NCBI GenBank assembly: GCA_040904765.1
Contig: JBBDST010000041.1
Location: 1 to 26,738, forward strand
Length of the DNA: 26,738 nt
Reading direction: 5' to 3'
DNA from: JBBDST01 sp040904765
Lineage (GTDB): Bacteria; Actinomycetota; Nitriliruptoria; Nitriliruptorales; Nitriliruptoraceae
Each line of letters starts with the position of its first letter. The first letter of the stretch is position 1. A model generated the notes under the pieces. The model did not search any database. It saw nothing but the letters and a program-made list of their open reading frames with translations, and was not told the DNA's origin. Position numbers and translations under genes: made by a program. Positions 1 to 9,200 of the stretch are shown here, piece by piece.

Positions 1-22
1 GAAGCGGCAAGTTATGCCCACC

Positions 23-29
23 AAAAGGA
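23..29 (+). promoter_or_regulatory. Ribosome binding site of the MpaB-type gene
   Basis: AAAAGGA ends five bases before the ATG at 35. It favours that codon over the in-frame ATG at 14, which has no purine-rich stretch at a suitable distance inside the window. Confidence 0.55.
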
Positions 30-34
30 CATTT

Positions 35-1024
35 ATGAGGGCTACGGCGACGAACACCGGCTCTGACGCGCTGCCGTTACGCACCCGTGTGGTCCGCAAG
101 GCTCTGATTCGCACCTTTGGGCCTCCCCCGATTGATGCCACGCGCGACCCGGGAGATCCTGGCCTGACCGGACCCAATTCGCCATCATGGCGGGTTATCG
201 GTGAACCGGCAGCGATCGCCGGCGGAGTGCGCGGGCTGATTGTACAGCTCGTTCATCCGCTTGCGATGGCGGGCGTATATGACCATTCGGCGTTTCGCAC
301 CGATCCGCTTGGCCGGCTGCAACGCACGTCGGCATACGTCACAACCTCCACGTTCGGCTCTGTCCCTGAAGCACTTCACGTGGCCAACATCGTGCGCAAA
401 GTGCATCTGCGGGTGCGCGGTAGCGCACCAGACGGACGCCCGTACGCAGCGGATGACCCGCGCCTGATTGTGTGGGTTTCGGTGGCGTTAACGTCGTCGT
501 TTCTGCACGCCTACCAGATTTGGGCACCTACCCGCCTATCCGCTGCCGATGCTGATCAGTTCGTGTTAGAACAATCGCGCATTTCTGCCCTGCTTGACCC
601 AGGCGTCAACCTGGCACAGTTCATGACTGACCCATCCACCCATGAAAGTTTGCGCCAAGGCGCCGTTTCGTTGCCCCTTGTAGATCGTGGTGAACTGCCG
701 CGCACCGTCAAAGAGCTTGACGCTTGTATCGCAAGTTTTCTGCCTGAACTTGGAGTGAACAGCCAGGCGCAGGCAGCGATCAGTTTCTTACGGCGACCAC
801 CGCTTGGGTTTGGCCCGCAGTTTGGCTATCAGATGTTGCTTGCCGGGGTGCTTGGTTCGTTGAGCGATCCGGTTGCTGACGCGCTCGAACTGCACTGGCC
901 CAAACCGGTACGGCGCGCAGCAGTGTCGTTCACCCGTCAGGCGTTACGCGTGTTGCGTTACACCGCCGGACCATCTCCAACACTGACCGCCGCCTATGAC
1001 CGTACGCGTACACCGGTCGCATGA
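35..1024 (+). CDS. MpaB-type oxygenase (DUF2236 family)
   Basis: This encodes a 329-residue protein of the oxygenase MpaB / latex-clearing-protein-like family (DUF2236). Known members are heme-dependent oxygenases or dehydrogenases, and most actinobacterial copies have no assigned substrate. Visible family features are the N-terminal GEPAAIAGG stretch followed by QLVHP (His74), VYDH (His84), RLQRTSAYV, and a VHLRVRG block (His124) with PYAADDP shortly after. A hydrophobic alpha-helical region around SSFLHAY follows. No signal peptide or membrane segment is evident, so it is probably cytoplasmic. I chose the ATG at 35 over the in-frame ATG at 14 because AAAAGGA lies five bases ahead of it. The stop overlaps the start of the next gene in an ATGA, indicating an operon. 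The family call is firm; the reaction is unknown. Confidence 0.82.
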   Translation: MRATATNTGSDALPLRTRVVRKALIRTFGPPPIDATRDPGDPGLTGPNSPSWRVIGEPAAIAGGVRGLIVQLVHPLAMAGVYDHSAFRTDPLGRLQRTSAYVTTSTFGSVPEALHVANIVRKVHLRVRGSAPDGRPYAADDPRLIVWVSVALTSSFLHAYQIWAPTRLSAADADQFVLEQSRISALLDPGVNLAQFMTDPSTHESLRQGAVSLPLVDRGELPRTVKELDACIASFLPELGVNSQAQAAISFLRRPPLGFGPQFGYQMLLAGVLGSLSDPVADALELHWPKPVRRAAVSFTRQALRVLRYTAGPSPTLTAAYDRTRTPVA

Positions 1025-1839
1025 CGCCACTCGTCTGCCCGCACTGCCGTGAGGCCTTAACGGTCACCCAAAGGCAATGGCGTTGCGCCAATGGCCATCA
1101 TTTTGATGTTGCCCGAGGCGGCTATGTGAATCTGGCCGCTCGCGTGATTCCAACCGGCGACACAAGTGCGATGCTGACCCACCGCCGTTTCGTGTTCGAC
1201 TCAGGCGTGTATGCGCCCTTAATTGATGCGGTTCAACGCCACGTGTCGGTGTGGCTTAAAGGCCACACAAACCCACTCGTATGTGATGTTGGGGCAGGTA
1301 CGGGCGATATGCTTGCAGCCGTACTTGCCGGCCACGCCAACGCGCACGGAATTGCGTTTGACGCCTCACCGCACGCCGCCAAAGCGGCCCAGCGGGCACA
1401 CGAACGGATCCAGGCGGTCGTTACTGACGCATGGCAGCCACTGCCGCTTGCAGACAACAGTGTGACGGTGATGATGAGCGTGTTTGCCCCACGTAACGCC
1501 GTTGAGTTTCGGCGGGTCCTCACCGCCAACGGGGCGGTTGTCATCGTGTCGGCCGGCACCAACCATGTGCGCGAGTTACGCGACCGTTATGACCTGATTG
1601 CAATCGATGATCGCAAAAACGAACGGATCACGCAGGCGTTTGCAAACGGGTTCATGTTGACACAAACCGACACGCTGACATGGCAGTTTGCGTGCCATCC
1701 AAAGCTTGCGTATGCGATGATTGCAATGGGACCAAACGCACACCATATGACACTTGAACCAGAAGACGTGACGTTCAGCGGGGATGTCACTGCCGAAGTT
1801 ACTGTGCATGTGTTTCGCCCCGACGCTGCCGGACCTTAA
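1021..1839 (+). CDS. rlmA: 23S rRNA guanine-N1 methyltransferase, RlmA family
   Basis: This 272-residue protein matches the RlmA family, SAM-dependent enzymes that methylate N1 of G745 (RlmA-I) or G748 (RlmA-II/TlrB) in helix 35 of 23S rRNA. The N-terminal zinc finger shows ligands Cys6, Cys9, Cys22 and His26, followed by the family block FDVARGGYVNL. Next come the HRRFVFDSGVYAPL segment, SAM motif I (DVGAGTGD, residues 89-96), the acidic residue after it in AFDASPHAA, and the characteristic VFAPRNAVEFRRVL segment. The length is normal for the family. Translation probably couples to the upstream oxygenase gene through the ATGA overlap. In Gram-positive relatives, RlmA-II affects mycinosyl-macrolide (tylosin-type) sensitivity. 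Which base this copy modifies cannot be told from sequence alone. Confidence 0.85.
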   Translation: MTPLVCPHCREALTVTQRQWRCANGHHFDVARGGYVNLAARVIPTGDTSAMLTHRRFVFDSGVYAPLIDAVQRHVSVWLKGHTNPLVCDVGAGTGDMLAAVLAGHANAHGIAFDASPHAAKAAQRAHERIQAVVTDAWQPLPLADNSVTVMMSVFAPRNAVEFRRVLTANGAVVIVSAGTNHVRELRDRYDLIAIDDRKNERITQAFANGFMLTQTDTLTWQFACHPKLAYAMIAMGPNAHHMTLEPEDVTFSGDVTAEVTVHVFRPDAAGP

Positions 1840-1854
1840 CGAGACGAGAAACTT

Positions 1855-2754
1855 GTGGACACACCTACACCAACGTTGATGACCGTCGAAACCGACGATC
1901 TTGCGATCGCGGTCGAAACGTACGGTCCTGCCAACGGCGACACGGTCGTGTTGATGCACGGCTTTCCTGACGATGTGCGTGCCTACGATCGTGTTGTTGG
2001 CCCGCTGGTGGCTGACGGCATGCGGGTGCTGGTGCCCTACCTGCGCGGGTATGGCCCGACCCGCTTTTTAGACCCTGCTGCCCCACGGATGGCACAGCAG
2101 GCAGCGATCGGTGAGGACCTGTTTCAACTGCTGGTCGCAACCGGCACCCAGGAGGCGATTTTGGCCGGATATGACTGGGGTGGACGGGCTGCCTGCATCA
2201 CTGCCATCATGCATCCTGAGCGGGTCAAAGGGCTGGTGTCGATCACCGGCTACAACGTCAAAATTGGGCGGCTGCCGACCGCCCCCAAAGACCCCAAACA
2301 GCTGCGGGAACTGTGGTATCAGTGGCTGTTTGGCACCAAACCAGGCCGGGTCGCGCTCAGCGAGAACCGTGAGGCGATCTGTGAAGCAATGTGGCGGTGG
2401 TGGTCGCCAACCTGGAATTTCACGGCCGAAGAGTTCAAAACAACCGCAAAATCATTTCAGAATCCCGATTTTGTGGACGTTGTCATCCATTCGTACAGCC
2501 ACCGTTGGGCGGGCGCTGAGGGTGACCCGCGATTTGACGCGATCGAGGCGCATCTGGCGACCAAACCGCCAATTACCGTTCCTAGCGTCATTTTGCACGG
2601 CATTGACGACGGCGTCTCGCCAGTGGCAAGCACCCGCGGACATGGCGCACTGTTTCCTGCCGGAACGCCCCGCATCGAAGTAGAAAACGCCGGGCATTTT
2701 TTGCCGTGGGAACGCCCCGACAGTGTTGTCGAGGCAATCCGCACGTTGGTGTAG
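1855..2754 (+). CDS. Alpha/beta hydrolase, epoxide hydrolase / haloalkane dehalogenase type
   Basis: This is a 299-residue alpha/beta hydrolase. The oxyanion motif HGFP lies at 35-38. The nucleophile elbow is GYDWGG with Asp107, an Asp nucleophile as in epoxide hydrolases and haloalkane dehalogenases rather than the Ser of esterases. Acidic residues follow in LHGIDDGVSP (Asp251/252), and the general-base His281 lies in NAGHFLPWERP. The cap region between roughly 130 and 210 is Trp-rich (WYQWLFG, MWRWWSP). The GTG at 1855 is preceded by a GAGACGAG stretch; an ATG at 1879 is an alternative without a good ribosome binding site. It starts 15 bases after the rRNA methyltransferase stop, so it is probably the third gene of that operon. 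It is convergent with the stress-protein gene, only 11 bases apart, and no terminator is visible between them. Confidence 0.83.
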   Translation: MDTPTPTLMTVETDDLAIAVETYGPANGDTVVLMHGFPDDVRAYDRVVGPLVADGMRVLVPYLRGYGPTRFLDPAAPRMAQQAAIGEDLFQLLVATGTQEAILAGYDWGGRAACITAIMHPERVKGLVSITGYNVKIGRLPTAPKDPKQLRELWYQWLFGTKPGRVALSENREAICEAMWRWWSPTWNFTAEEFKTTAKSFQNPDFVDVVIHSYSHRWAGAEGDPRFDAIEAHLATKPPITVPSVILHGIDDGVSPVASTRGHGALFPAGTPRIEVENAGHFLPWERPDSVVEAIRTLV

Positions 2755-2765
2755 GCCAGGACCGG

Positions 2766-3245
2766 CTAGCTCGCAGTGTTCACTTTGGGTGAAATGATGG
2801 TCACCGGGCAGTGAGCGTGTGCGGCACACTGCTGCGAAACGGAACCAAGTAGCAGTCCTGAGAAGCCGCCGCGGCCACGCGAACCCACGACCAGCATGTC
2901 CGCATTTTCTGAACGGGCGACCAGTGCGGCCGCAGCCCGTCGGTCCGTGATGGCAACCGGCGTAACTTTCACGCCTTCGACCGGACCAAGCTCGTCAACG
3001 AGCTGTTGTACGAGTTCGCCAGCCAATTCTTGGGCACGTTCTTGCGCTTGTTCGTCTTCGGCTGCGATCGCATCCATCTGTGAGACTGACACGCCTTCGT
3101 AGCCATACAACTGCCAGGCAGGGGTGTATTCGTAGGCGTACACGACTTCTAGTTCTGCCTGACGCAGTTTGGCTTCTTCGGCTGCCCATGCCAGCGCGTT
3201 GCGGGACTCGTCTGAGCCATCGACACCTACCACGATTCTTTGCAT
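2766..3245 (-). CDS. Universal stress protein (UspA family)
   Basis: This single-domain universal stress protein has 159 residues. The N-terminus MQRIVVGVDGSDESRNALAW is the usual first strand and helix. The ATP-binding signature G-2X-G-9X-G-(S/T) is complete: Gly121, Gly124, Gly134, Ser135. That predicts the nucleotide-binding class of Usp, cytoplasmic and usually dimeric. An acidic/Gln-rich helix spans about residues 60-90. AAGGAG lies just upstream of the ATG, confirming the start. The gene appears monocistronic; a dyad at 3328-3347 is a candidate operator. Actinobacterial relatives are commonly induced by hypoxia or stasis, but the sequence does not show which signal applies here. Confidence 0.93.
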   Translation of the reverse strand: MQRIVVGVDGSDESRNALAWAAEEAKLRQAELEVVYAYEYTPAWQLYGYEGVSVSQMDAIAAEDEQAQERAQELAGELVQQLVDELGPVEGVKVTPVAITDRRAAAALVARSENADMLVVGSRGRGGFSGLLLGSVSQQCAAHAHCPVTIISPKVNTAS

Positions 3246-3327
3246 TACACCGCTCCTTATCGTCCCCTGGTAAACGTTCCTGAAGCCGTAACGCTACACG
3301 AACGGTTGGATCAACGACCGAGCCAAT

Positions 3328-3347
3328 TGTCCTGTTTTTTAAGGACA
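3328..3347. promoter_or_regulatory. Dyad upstream of the stress-protein gene
   Basis: A perfect 6-bp inverted repeat, TGTCCT-N8-AGGACA with an AT-rich centre, lies about 82 bases upstream of the universal stress protein start and about 28 bases beyond the end of the foldase gene. No T-run follows it on either strand, which argues against a terminator. An operator for a dimeric regulator is the simplest reading. It is not the DosR box, whose half-sites run in the opposite orientation. Confidence 0.35.
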
Positions 3348-3375
3348 TTTTCCGTACCGGCTGACCTAAGGGTGA

Positions 3376-4344
3376 CTAGAACGGAACGATGGTGCCTTCG
3401 TTGCGGTCCCATTGTCCGATCTGCGGGTTGATGATGATGGTTGCAGCCGCCATCTTTTCGGTCATCAACCGCTCCAGTTGGGTAACCAGCAGGCGTTCGC
3501 GTGTAGCGTCATCAAGTTCATCGGCGGCATACATGCGGATGTCGGTAACTTCCGCGACGTGAAACCCAAATTCGGTTTCCAGCGGCCCAAGCAGTTCACC
3601 GGTTGCTGCGGCCCACACGATTTCTTCAAAACCGGGAACAAAGCGGCCTTGTTCGCTGGGTCCAAGGTTGCCACCATCTTCGGCACTTAACGTGTCAAGA
3701 GAGAGTTCTTGAGCGACGTCGCCGAATGGTTCGCCCCCGCCGATACGGTTGTAGGCCTCGGTCGCTTCGTCTTCCGTTTCGACCAGAATGTGACGTACTT
3801 CACGAAACTCTTGTGGTGTGTATGCCTCACGCAGACTGGTTTCAAGCCGCTGCTGGTACACCTCCCACGGCACGAGCACTTCACGATAGACGGTGAGCGT
3901 CACACCTGATTCGGCAAGCATTTGGTCGAACGCTTCAGGCCCGCCAAGGCGTTCGCGAGTTGCGTCAAGTTGGGCGTCAATGTCCGCTTCGGTGATAACT
4001 ACCCCATTGTCGGTCGCGATCGCGCCGATTACTTCTTTGACGACGACTGCAGACAGCATCTGGGTGAACAGGTCTTTCAACGCGACCGCCCGGGCACTTT
4101 CGGTAAGTGTGCTTTCAGGGTCACGCAAGGACACCATCTCATCGACTGCTTCAAACAGCCAGTCACTTTGGATCGTGACGTCGCCGACAACTGCAGCAGG
4201 TTCATCACTGTCATAGTCAGCAATAAAGGCAAGTGCTTCGGTTTCGCTCGCGCTTAACTGCGAATCTTGTCCGTCGGAACAGCCGACAGCGAACACGCTC
4301 AAAGCCAACACACCCGCGACAACACGACGTAATTGCACAGTCAC
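3376..4344 (-). CDS. Parvulin-type peptidyl-prolyl isomerase lipoprotein (SurA/PrsA-like foldase)
   Basis: This is a 322-residue exported foldase. A short basic N-terminus and hydrophobic core end in FAVGC, so Cys22 is the likely lipidated residue. The Ala at -3 is less usual than Leu or Val. An alpha-helical SurA-N-like region (about 40-170) follows, then a parvulin rotamase domain at about 181-269 with REVRHILVET, the DGGNLGP block, PGFEEIVW and EFGFHVAEV. A C-terminal helix closes the protein. The open frame extends to 4452 inside recD, but that extension lacks a ribosome binding site and would bury the signal peptide. The GTG at 4344 has GGAG five bases upstream. It sits 52 bases after recD in the same direction, so it may be the last gene of the end-processing operon, although its role lies outside the cytoplasm. 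Confidence 0.85.
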   Translation of the reverse strand: MTVQLRRVVAGVLALSVFAVGCSDGQDSQLSASETEALAFIADYDSDEPAAVVGDVTIQSDWLFEAVDEMVSLRDPESTLTESARAVALKDLFTQMLSAVVVKEVIGAIATDNGVVITEADIDAQLDATRERLGGPEAFDQMLAESGVTLTVYREVLVPWEVYQQRLETSLREAYTPQEFREVRHILVETEDEATEAYNRIGGGEPFGDVAQELSLDTLSAEDGGNLGPSEQGRFVPGFEEIVWAAATGELLGPLETEFGFHVAEVTDIRMYAADELDDATRERLLVTQLERLMTEKMAAATIIINPQIGQWDRNEGTIVPF

Positions 4345-4349
4345 ACTCA

Positions 4350-4353
4350 CTCC
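4350..4353 (-). promoter_or_regulatory. Ribosome binding site fixing the foldase start
   Basis: On the minus strand GGAG occupies 4353-4350, five bases before the GTG at 4344. This selects a start that places the signal peptide at the N-terminus, out of several in-frame GTG codons (4350, 4344, 4338). Confidence 0.5.
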
Positions 4354-4396
4354 ACATTCGACAGCAAACACCAAAGGGTACCGACCAGCATGCCCT

Positions 4397-6259
4397 CTAG
4401 GTACCAAACAGACGGTGCGACAGTCCACTGACACGCACATCCATGCGGTCAAGTACAGCAGCTAAACCGCCGGCCGGATCGACAATGGTGGCAGCAGTGA
4501 CCGCACGGGTCACAGCCGTGTACACAAGTGCACGGGTAACGACTGGCGTTGGCGTGTCGGGTAAGAGCAGTGCGACCCGTTCAAACTGTGAACCTTGCGC
4601 TTTGTGCACACTCATCGCATACGGGTCGTCAGGTTCAAGTAACCGGTAGGGCGACACCATTTTGAGTTCGTCGCTGCCGTATGCAAACGCCACATGCACT
4701 TGGTCGGTTTCGGTGGCACCAACCACCACACCAACATCGCCGTTTTGCACTCCGGCGCTCGCGTCGTTGCGAGTGACCAGCACGAAACGGCCACTTGAAA
4801 ACCGGTCAGTGGCACGAAAACGCGGGTTGATACGGGCCAGTTCGGTAAGGATAATCTGGTTAAAACTGCGGGTGCCATACGGTCCGTCATGGATCGCACA
4901 TAAAAGCCGAAACTGGTCGAACAGCCGTAGGGCTGTGCGTGGATCATGATCGACAATGGCAGCGTTGGTCGCGTTGTTGTAGGCGTTGACGGCCTGTTCG
5001 ATCAGCGAACCTTTGACGGCGTCAAAGCCGGTTGTAGCGTCAGTGCCATCCACTAAGGCAAATCCGCGCTCACTGCGGGTTAACGTGCGCAAGTCGGTAA
5101 CGATCGCTGACGATTCACGGCTGGTATCACGCAGCAGTTGGGCTGCCTGTCCAACCCCGCCGGTAGCGTCAAAACGGTGGGTGACATTCAGCCGCACAAT
5201 CACATCACGAATGCCAGTAGTGATGTTTCCTGCCGTCCCGCTCACCGGTTCGCCAGTGACGTGCGCATACTGGCTGGCGGCATCAACCGAAAATTCGAAC
5301 GTGTCGTCAGTGCTGACAGGTCCGCACAGTTCGTGAAACACCGCTCCGGTGTCGATAGCACCAAGCTGGTTGCTATCGCCCAACAAAATCAGTCGTGCGG
5401 AGGGTTTCAACGCCCCAATGAGGCTTGCAAACAGCGGCAGCCCGACCATCGAGGCTTCATCGACGATCACCACGTCGGCGCGAAGCGGTTCGGCGTGCAT
5501 GTCGGTGACGCGTGCCGTTGCGGTGAGGCGTCGACCAAGGAGTCGGTGAAGGGTCATGGCAGGACGTGTGATGGTGATGCCGGCGTCATGCAAGGTGGCG
5601 GTGAGGCGTGCGGCGGCTCGGCCGGTCGGTGCGGTGAGTACTACGTCGAGAGGTTCGGTGTTATTGGCGTGTTGCCAGGCGTGAAGAACGTTGATGATTT
5701 GTGTGACGGTGTAGGTTTTGCCAGATCCTGGCCCGCCTGCGATCACGACAAGTCCACGCAGCATGCTGATTGCTGTGGCGAGCCGTTGACGATTAACGGT
5801 GGTTTGCGACGGCTGCCCGTACAGGTCGGTGAGTGTGTGGTTAAGCCATGTCTGGTCGACGGTTAGAGCACGGGTGGCTTGCTGTTGGATGTAGGCGACG
5901 AGCGCTTGTTCTTGTTCCCAGGCGCGGCGCAGATACAGCCGGGTGTCGTCAAGCACAAACGGGCGTGCGGCAGTGTCGGTGGGGGTTGCTACCAGGGGGC
6001 TTTGAATGAGTTCGTTCACCCAGGATGTGACCCACGGTTGTGGGGTGGATAGTTCGACATCGACGGTTTTAGCAAGGTCGACACAGACGTCGCCGACCCG
6101 TTGGGTGCGAAGAGCAAGGGCCAAGGCGAGCAGCATGTCAGCACTGGCATTGTCGGCTTTCGCCAGGGTGGTGAGGCGGGCTAGTGCCTGCTGTTCGCCG
6201 CGCGTAATAATGCCTTGTCTGTTGAACGCGGCAAGGCTGACATGTGGGGTGGATGTCAT
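4397..6259 (-). CDS. recD: Exodeoxyribonuclease V alpha subunit RecD (5'-3' helicase)
   Basis: This encodes the fast 5'-3' helicase motor of RecBCD, 620 residues against 608 in E. coli. The N-terminal domain (about 1-150) is the small RecC-contacting region. Walker A is GGPGSGKT at 175-182, followed by motif Ia TAPTGRAAARL, the DEAS box at 266-270, and motif III LLGDSNQLGAID. Motif V, SVHKAQGSQ (550-558), and motif VI, YTAVTRA (580-586), are both present, so the helicase looks fully active. Its ATG overlaps the recB stop by 4 nt. A stretch near residues 310-340 (STDDTFEFSVDAASQYAHV) is probably a lineage-specific loop. The last ORF residues run close to the foldase gene without overlapping its chosen start. 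Confidence 0.96.
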   Translation of the reverse strand: MTSTPHVSLAAFNRQGIITRGEQQALARLTTLAKADNASADMLLALALALRTQRVGDVCVDLAKTVDVELSTPQPWVTSWVNELIQSPLVATPTDTAARPFVLDDTRLYLRRAWEQEQALVAYIQQQATRALTVDQTWLNHTLTDLYGQPSQTTVNRQRLATAISMLRGLVVIAGGPGSGKTYTVTQIINVLHAWQHANNTEPLDVVLTAPTGRAAARLTATLHDAGITITRPAMTLHRLLGRRLTATARVTDMHAEPLRADVVIVDEASMVGLPLFASLIGALKPSARLILLGDSNQLGAIDTGAVFHELCGPVSTDDTFEFSVDAASQYAHVTGEPVSGTAGNITTGIRDVIVRLNVTHRFDATGGVGQAAQLLRDTSRESSAIVTDLRTLTRSERGFALVDGTDATTGFDAVKGSLIEQAVNAYNNATNAAIVDHDPRTALRLFDQFRLLCAIHDGPYGTRSFNQIILTELARINPRFRATDRFSSGRFVLVTRNDASAGVQNGDVGVVVGATETDQVHVAFAYGSDELKMVSPYRLLEPDDPYAMSVHKAQGSQFERVALLLPDTPTPVVTRALVYTAVTRAVTAATIVDPAGGLAAVLDRMDVRVSGLSHRLFGT

Positions 6260-9200
6260 CGGCGTTCCTCTTTGGCAAGGATCGCGTTGACGTGGTCAAG
6301 CACGTCAGGTTCAGGGGTGACAGATGCCACCCCAAAACGCATGCCGTGTTCGTCTGGGGTGGTTTGGCCGGCCATGCCACGCACAAACAAATAGGCGGCA
6401 CCATGCAGGTGGGTTGCCGGGTCGTAGTTGTTGATGCGCCGGGCAAGATACCGGTGGGTGACGACCAGATACAGCAAGGCCTGCAGCGTGTAGAGGTGTT
6501 CGGTCATCGTGTTGGCAAGTGCTGTGGTTGGGGCGTAGCAGGCAAGGTGCGTGTCGCCGTTGAGATCGCCGATGTAGTTTGATTTGTAATCGACAACGAC
6601 ATACTTCCCGTTTGGCAGCCGCAACAAAGAATCGATACTGCCGGTTAAAAATCCGGCCAAACCGATGCGGTACGGGTCTGCGTCAAGTTGTGCCGCAAGA
6701 CGGGTTAGCAGCGGGTCACGGCTTTGGGCAAGAACGGGCGTTAACGCGCTTAACGTCACGGTCGATGCGGGGTTTGCCAGTGGGACGGTGAAAGCCATTT
6801 CGTCAGCACGGGCGTGCCGCGGAATTTGGCGCAACGTCGCATCGTCATAGGCATGCCCAAGCGGGGTATTGAGAACCTGAAGGATGCCACCGGCAGCTTC
6901 GTCGACGTTTAACGATGTGAAACGGCTGCGCTCAGCTGCTTGGGTGAGAGTGGCAGTCAAGGTGTCTTTGGTCGCCGACATAAAATCGAGCTGTTCGAAC
7001 ACGCTGTGCAGCAGATTGCCGGCCCTGGTGCCGCGCGGAAACGTTGCCAGAGGCAACGTAACGCCGCCTTGAGGCACGTCAGTGCGGGTGTCGTCGCGAT
7101 CATCATCGCCACCTTGGCTGCGAGACACGGCAAACACGGATGCGTGGGTTTGGTTGTGGCGGGTCAGGGCACTAAAGCTCGTATGACGATAGGGCGTGTC
7201 AAAACGGGTGCGCTGCTGGGTTCGGCTTGTCAACGCCACAAGTGGTGTGGTGGTCGGCATGTAGCGGGTGTTTGCTGGCGTGGTGACGTTCGTGTGGGTG
7301 ATGGGTGCCCCGTGGTTGGTGGCGATCGAAGTGAAGATGTCGCTGTAGGTCGCATCAGGTTCTTGATTGGCCATCACTGCACCCAGCGCTGACGTGTCGT
7401 CGCGTTTGGCGTCTGGGCACCAGACGACGGTGGCGTGGGCGGCGCGGGTCAAGGCGACGTACGCCAACCGGACCTGTTCGGCTTTGCTGTCGCGTGACGC
7501 AAGTTCGCTTGAGCGCGACGGCGGTTTTGTGTACAGCGGCAGTGACACGTCAAGGGTGGGTTTGGCATGGGGGGTCGCGTCAGGGTCGGTGAAGCTGATC
7601 AAGCCCGGTTTGCTTTGTGGGCCGGTCATCCACAGATCGCCGATGAACACGATCGGATACTCGAGGCCTTTGGCTCCGTGAATGGTTGCGATCCGCACCG
7701 CATCGTCGTTGCCGTCGAGTCGCAGTTCGTCGCTTTCCTCTGGCCGATAGCTGTTGGTGTCGACTTCGCCACGTTTCTGAGCAAGCCATGCGACGAGCGC
7801 ATCCGGACCAAACTGGTGGGTTTCTTCGACGGTTGCGAGCAATTCAGCTAGGTGGCGGACGTTTGTCAGCATCCGATCAGCTTCAACGGTGGCGGCGAAA
7901 TGGCCGGTTGCCGCCATGATGGCTGCGAACACCCCGTGCTGACGCCAGAGGGTCTGCCAGCTGACAAGTGCTTGGGTGAACTGTACGAAGGTGGCCTGCT
8001 GTCCGCCGGTGGCGGTGCCGTCTTGGATGGCGGCAAGAAGAACCGTTGGCATTTGGATTAGGCTGCTTGCTGCAGCCCCACACACCAACGGCGTCGCATG
8101 TGGACGCGCGATAGCGGCCAGCAATTGATGCAAGGCGGCGGCGTCTTGGCTGGCATACACGCTGCCGCCACGTTGGATTGCTGCAGGCACACCGCGGGCG
8201 TTGAGTGCAGCTTGGACTTGACGTGCCAACCGGTTGGTGCGTACCAGCACGGCGATGTCGCGCGGTGTGATCGGCCGGAGAGTTTCTCCGTCACGCAACG
8301 TGGTGTCGGCAAGTACCGTGACGGCATGGGCTGCCATGTCGTCAACGATGCGCCTTGTGCTTTGTCCTTTCGAGTCGCCATTGGTTGACAGTTCACGGAC
8401 GTTGATTCCGCTGTTGATGGCCGGACCGTCGAGCCGGTTGTCGTGCGTTGCATGGCTTGGCAGATAGGTGATGCCGTAGGGTTCAAACGCGCCGGTCGTG
8501 TCGAAAATGGCGTTGATGGCTGCCACATGGTTGCTGTCACTGCGCCAGTTGGTGTCGAGCGTAAACACGTGCCGCATCGTGTCGCGGGCACGCAGGTAGG
8601 TTGCAACATCGGCGCCACGAAACTGATAGATCGCCTGTTTGGGATCACCGATGACGATCAGCGGATCCGCTGGGGAGAACACGGCCGAAAAAATCCCCCA
8701 CTGCACCGCATCGGTGTCTTGAAACTCGTCAATTAAAGCCGTCGTGTACTGACTGCGAAGCATCGTGCGGGTGAGTTCTGCCCGTTTCGGGTCGGTCAAA
8801 GCCTGGTGAAGTTGCCGCAGCAGATCGTCATAGGTCATCACTTGACGGTTTGTTCGGTGACGCTGGTAGCGCTGCCAGATGCCATGAGCGATGACGTTGC
8901 GTGCCTGGGTGATCACCTGGTCGCGGGCGGCGGCAAGCCGTTGGCTCACAGCCGTTAGCGTCGTGTCAGGAATCTGGCCGGGCAGTTCAAACTGTTTGAT
9001 TGCGTCGTGGGTAAACCACAGGTAGGCGGCTTCTTCTTGGATGCCTTTGATGTTTGGGTCAACAGCTATCGGCGGCACGGTTGCTGCGGTCGTCAAAAAC
9101 GTCGCGAGGGCTTGGGCAGCTAACGCTATTTTGGTCTCACGGTACGTTTTTTGGTTTGACGGCTGAGTGAAAAACGGGTCAGTGAGAAACTTCCTGACGA

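Noticed and set aside
2111..2683. 190-residue plus-strand open frame
   Set aside because: It is a second frame inside the alpha/beta hydrolase, whose catalytic motifs are complete.
3328..3347. DosR-type dormancy box upstream of the stress-protein gene
   Set aside because: The DosR consensus has GGGAC first and GTCCC second; this dyad has GTCC first and GGAC second, so the half-sites are reversed.
3376..4452. Longer 358-residue frame for the foldase reaching into recD
   Set aside because: The extra 36 residues lack a ribosome binding site and would place the signal peptide internally. The GTG at 4344 has GGAG at proper spacing.
5138..5866. 242-residue plus-strand open frame
   Set aside because: It lies wholly antisense to the conserved helicase core of recD and shows no domain; it is a shadow frame.
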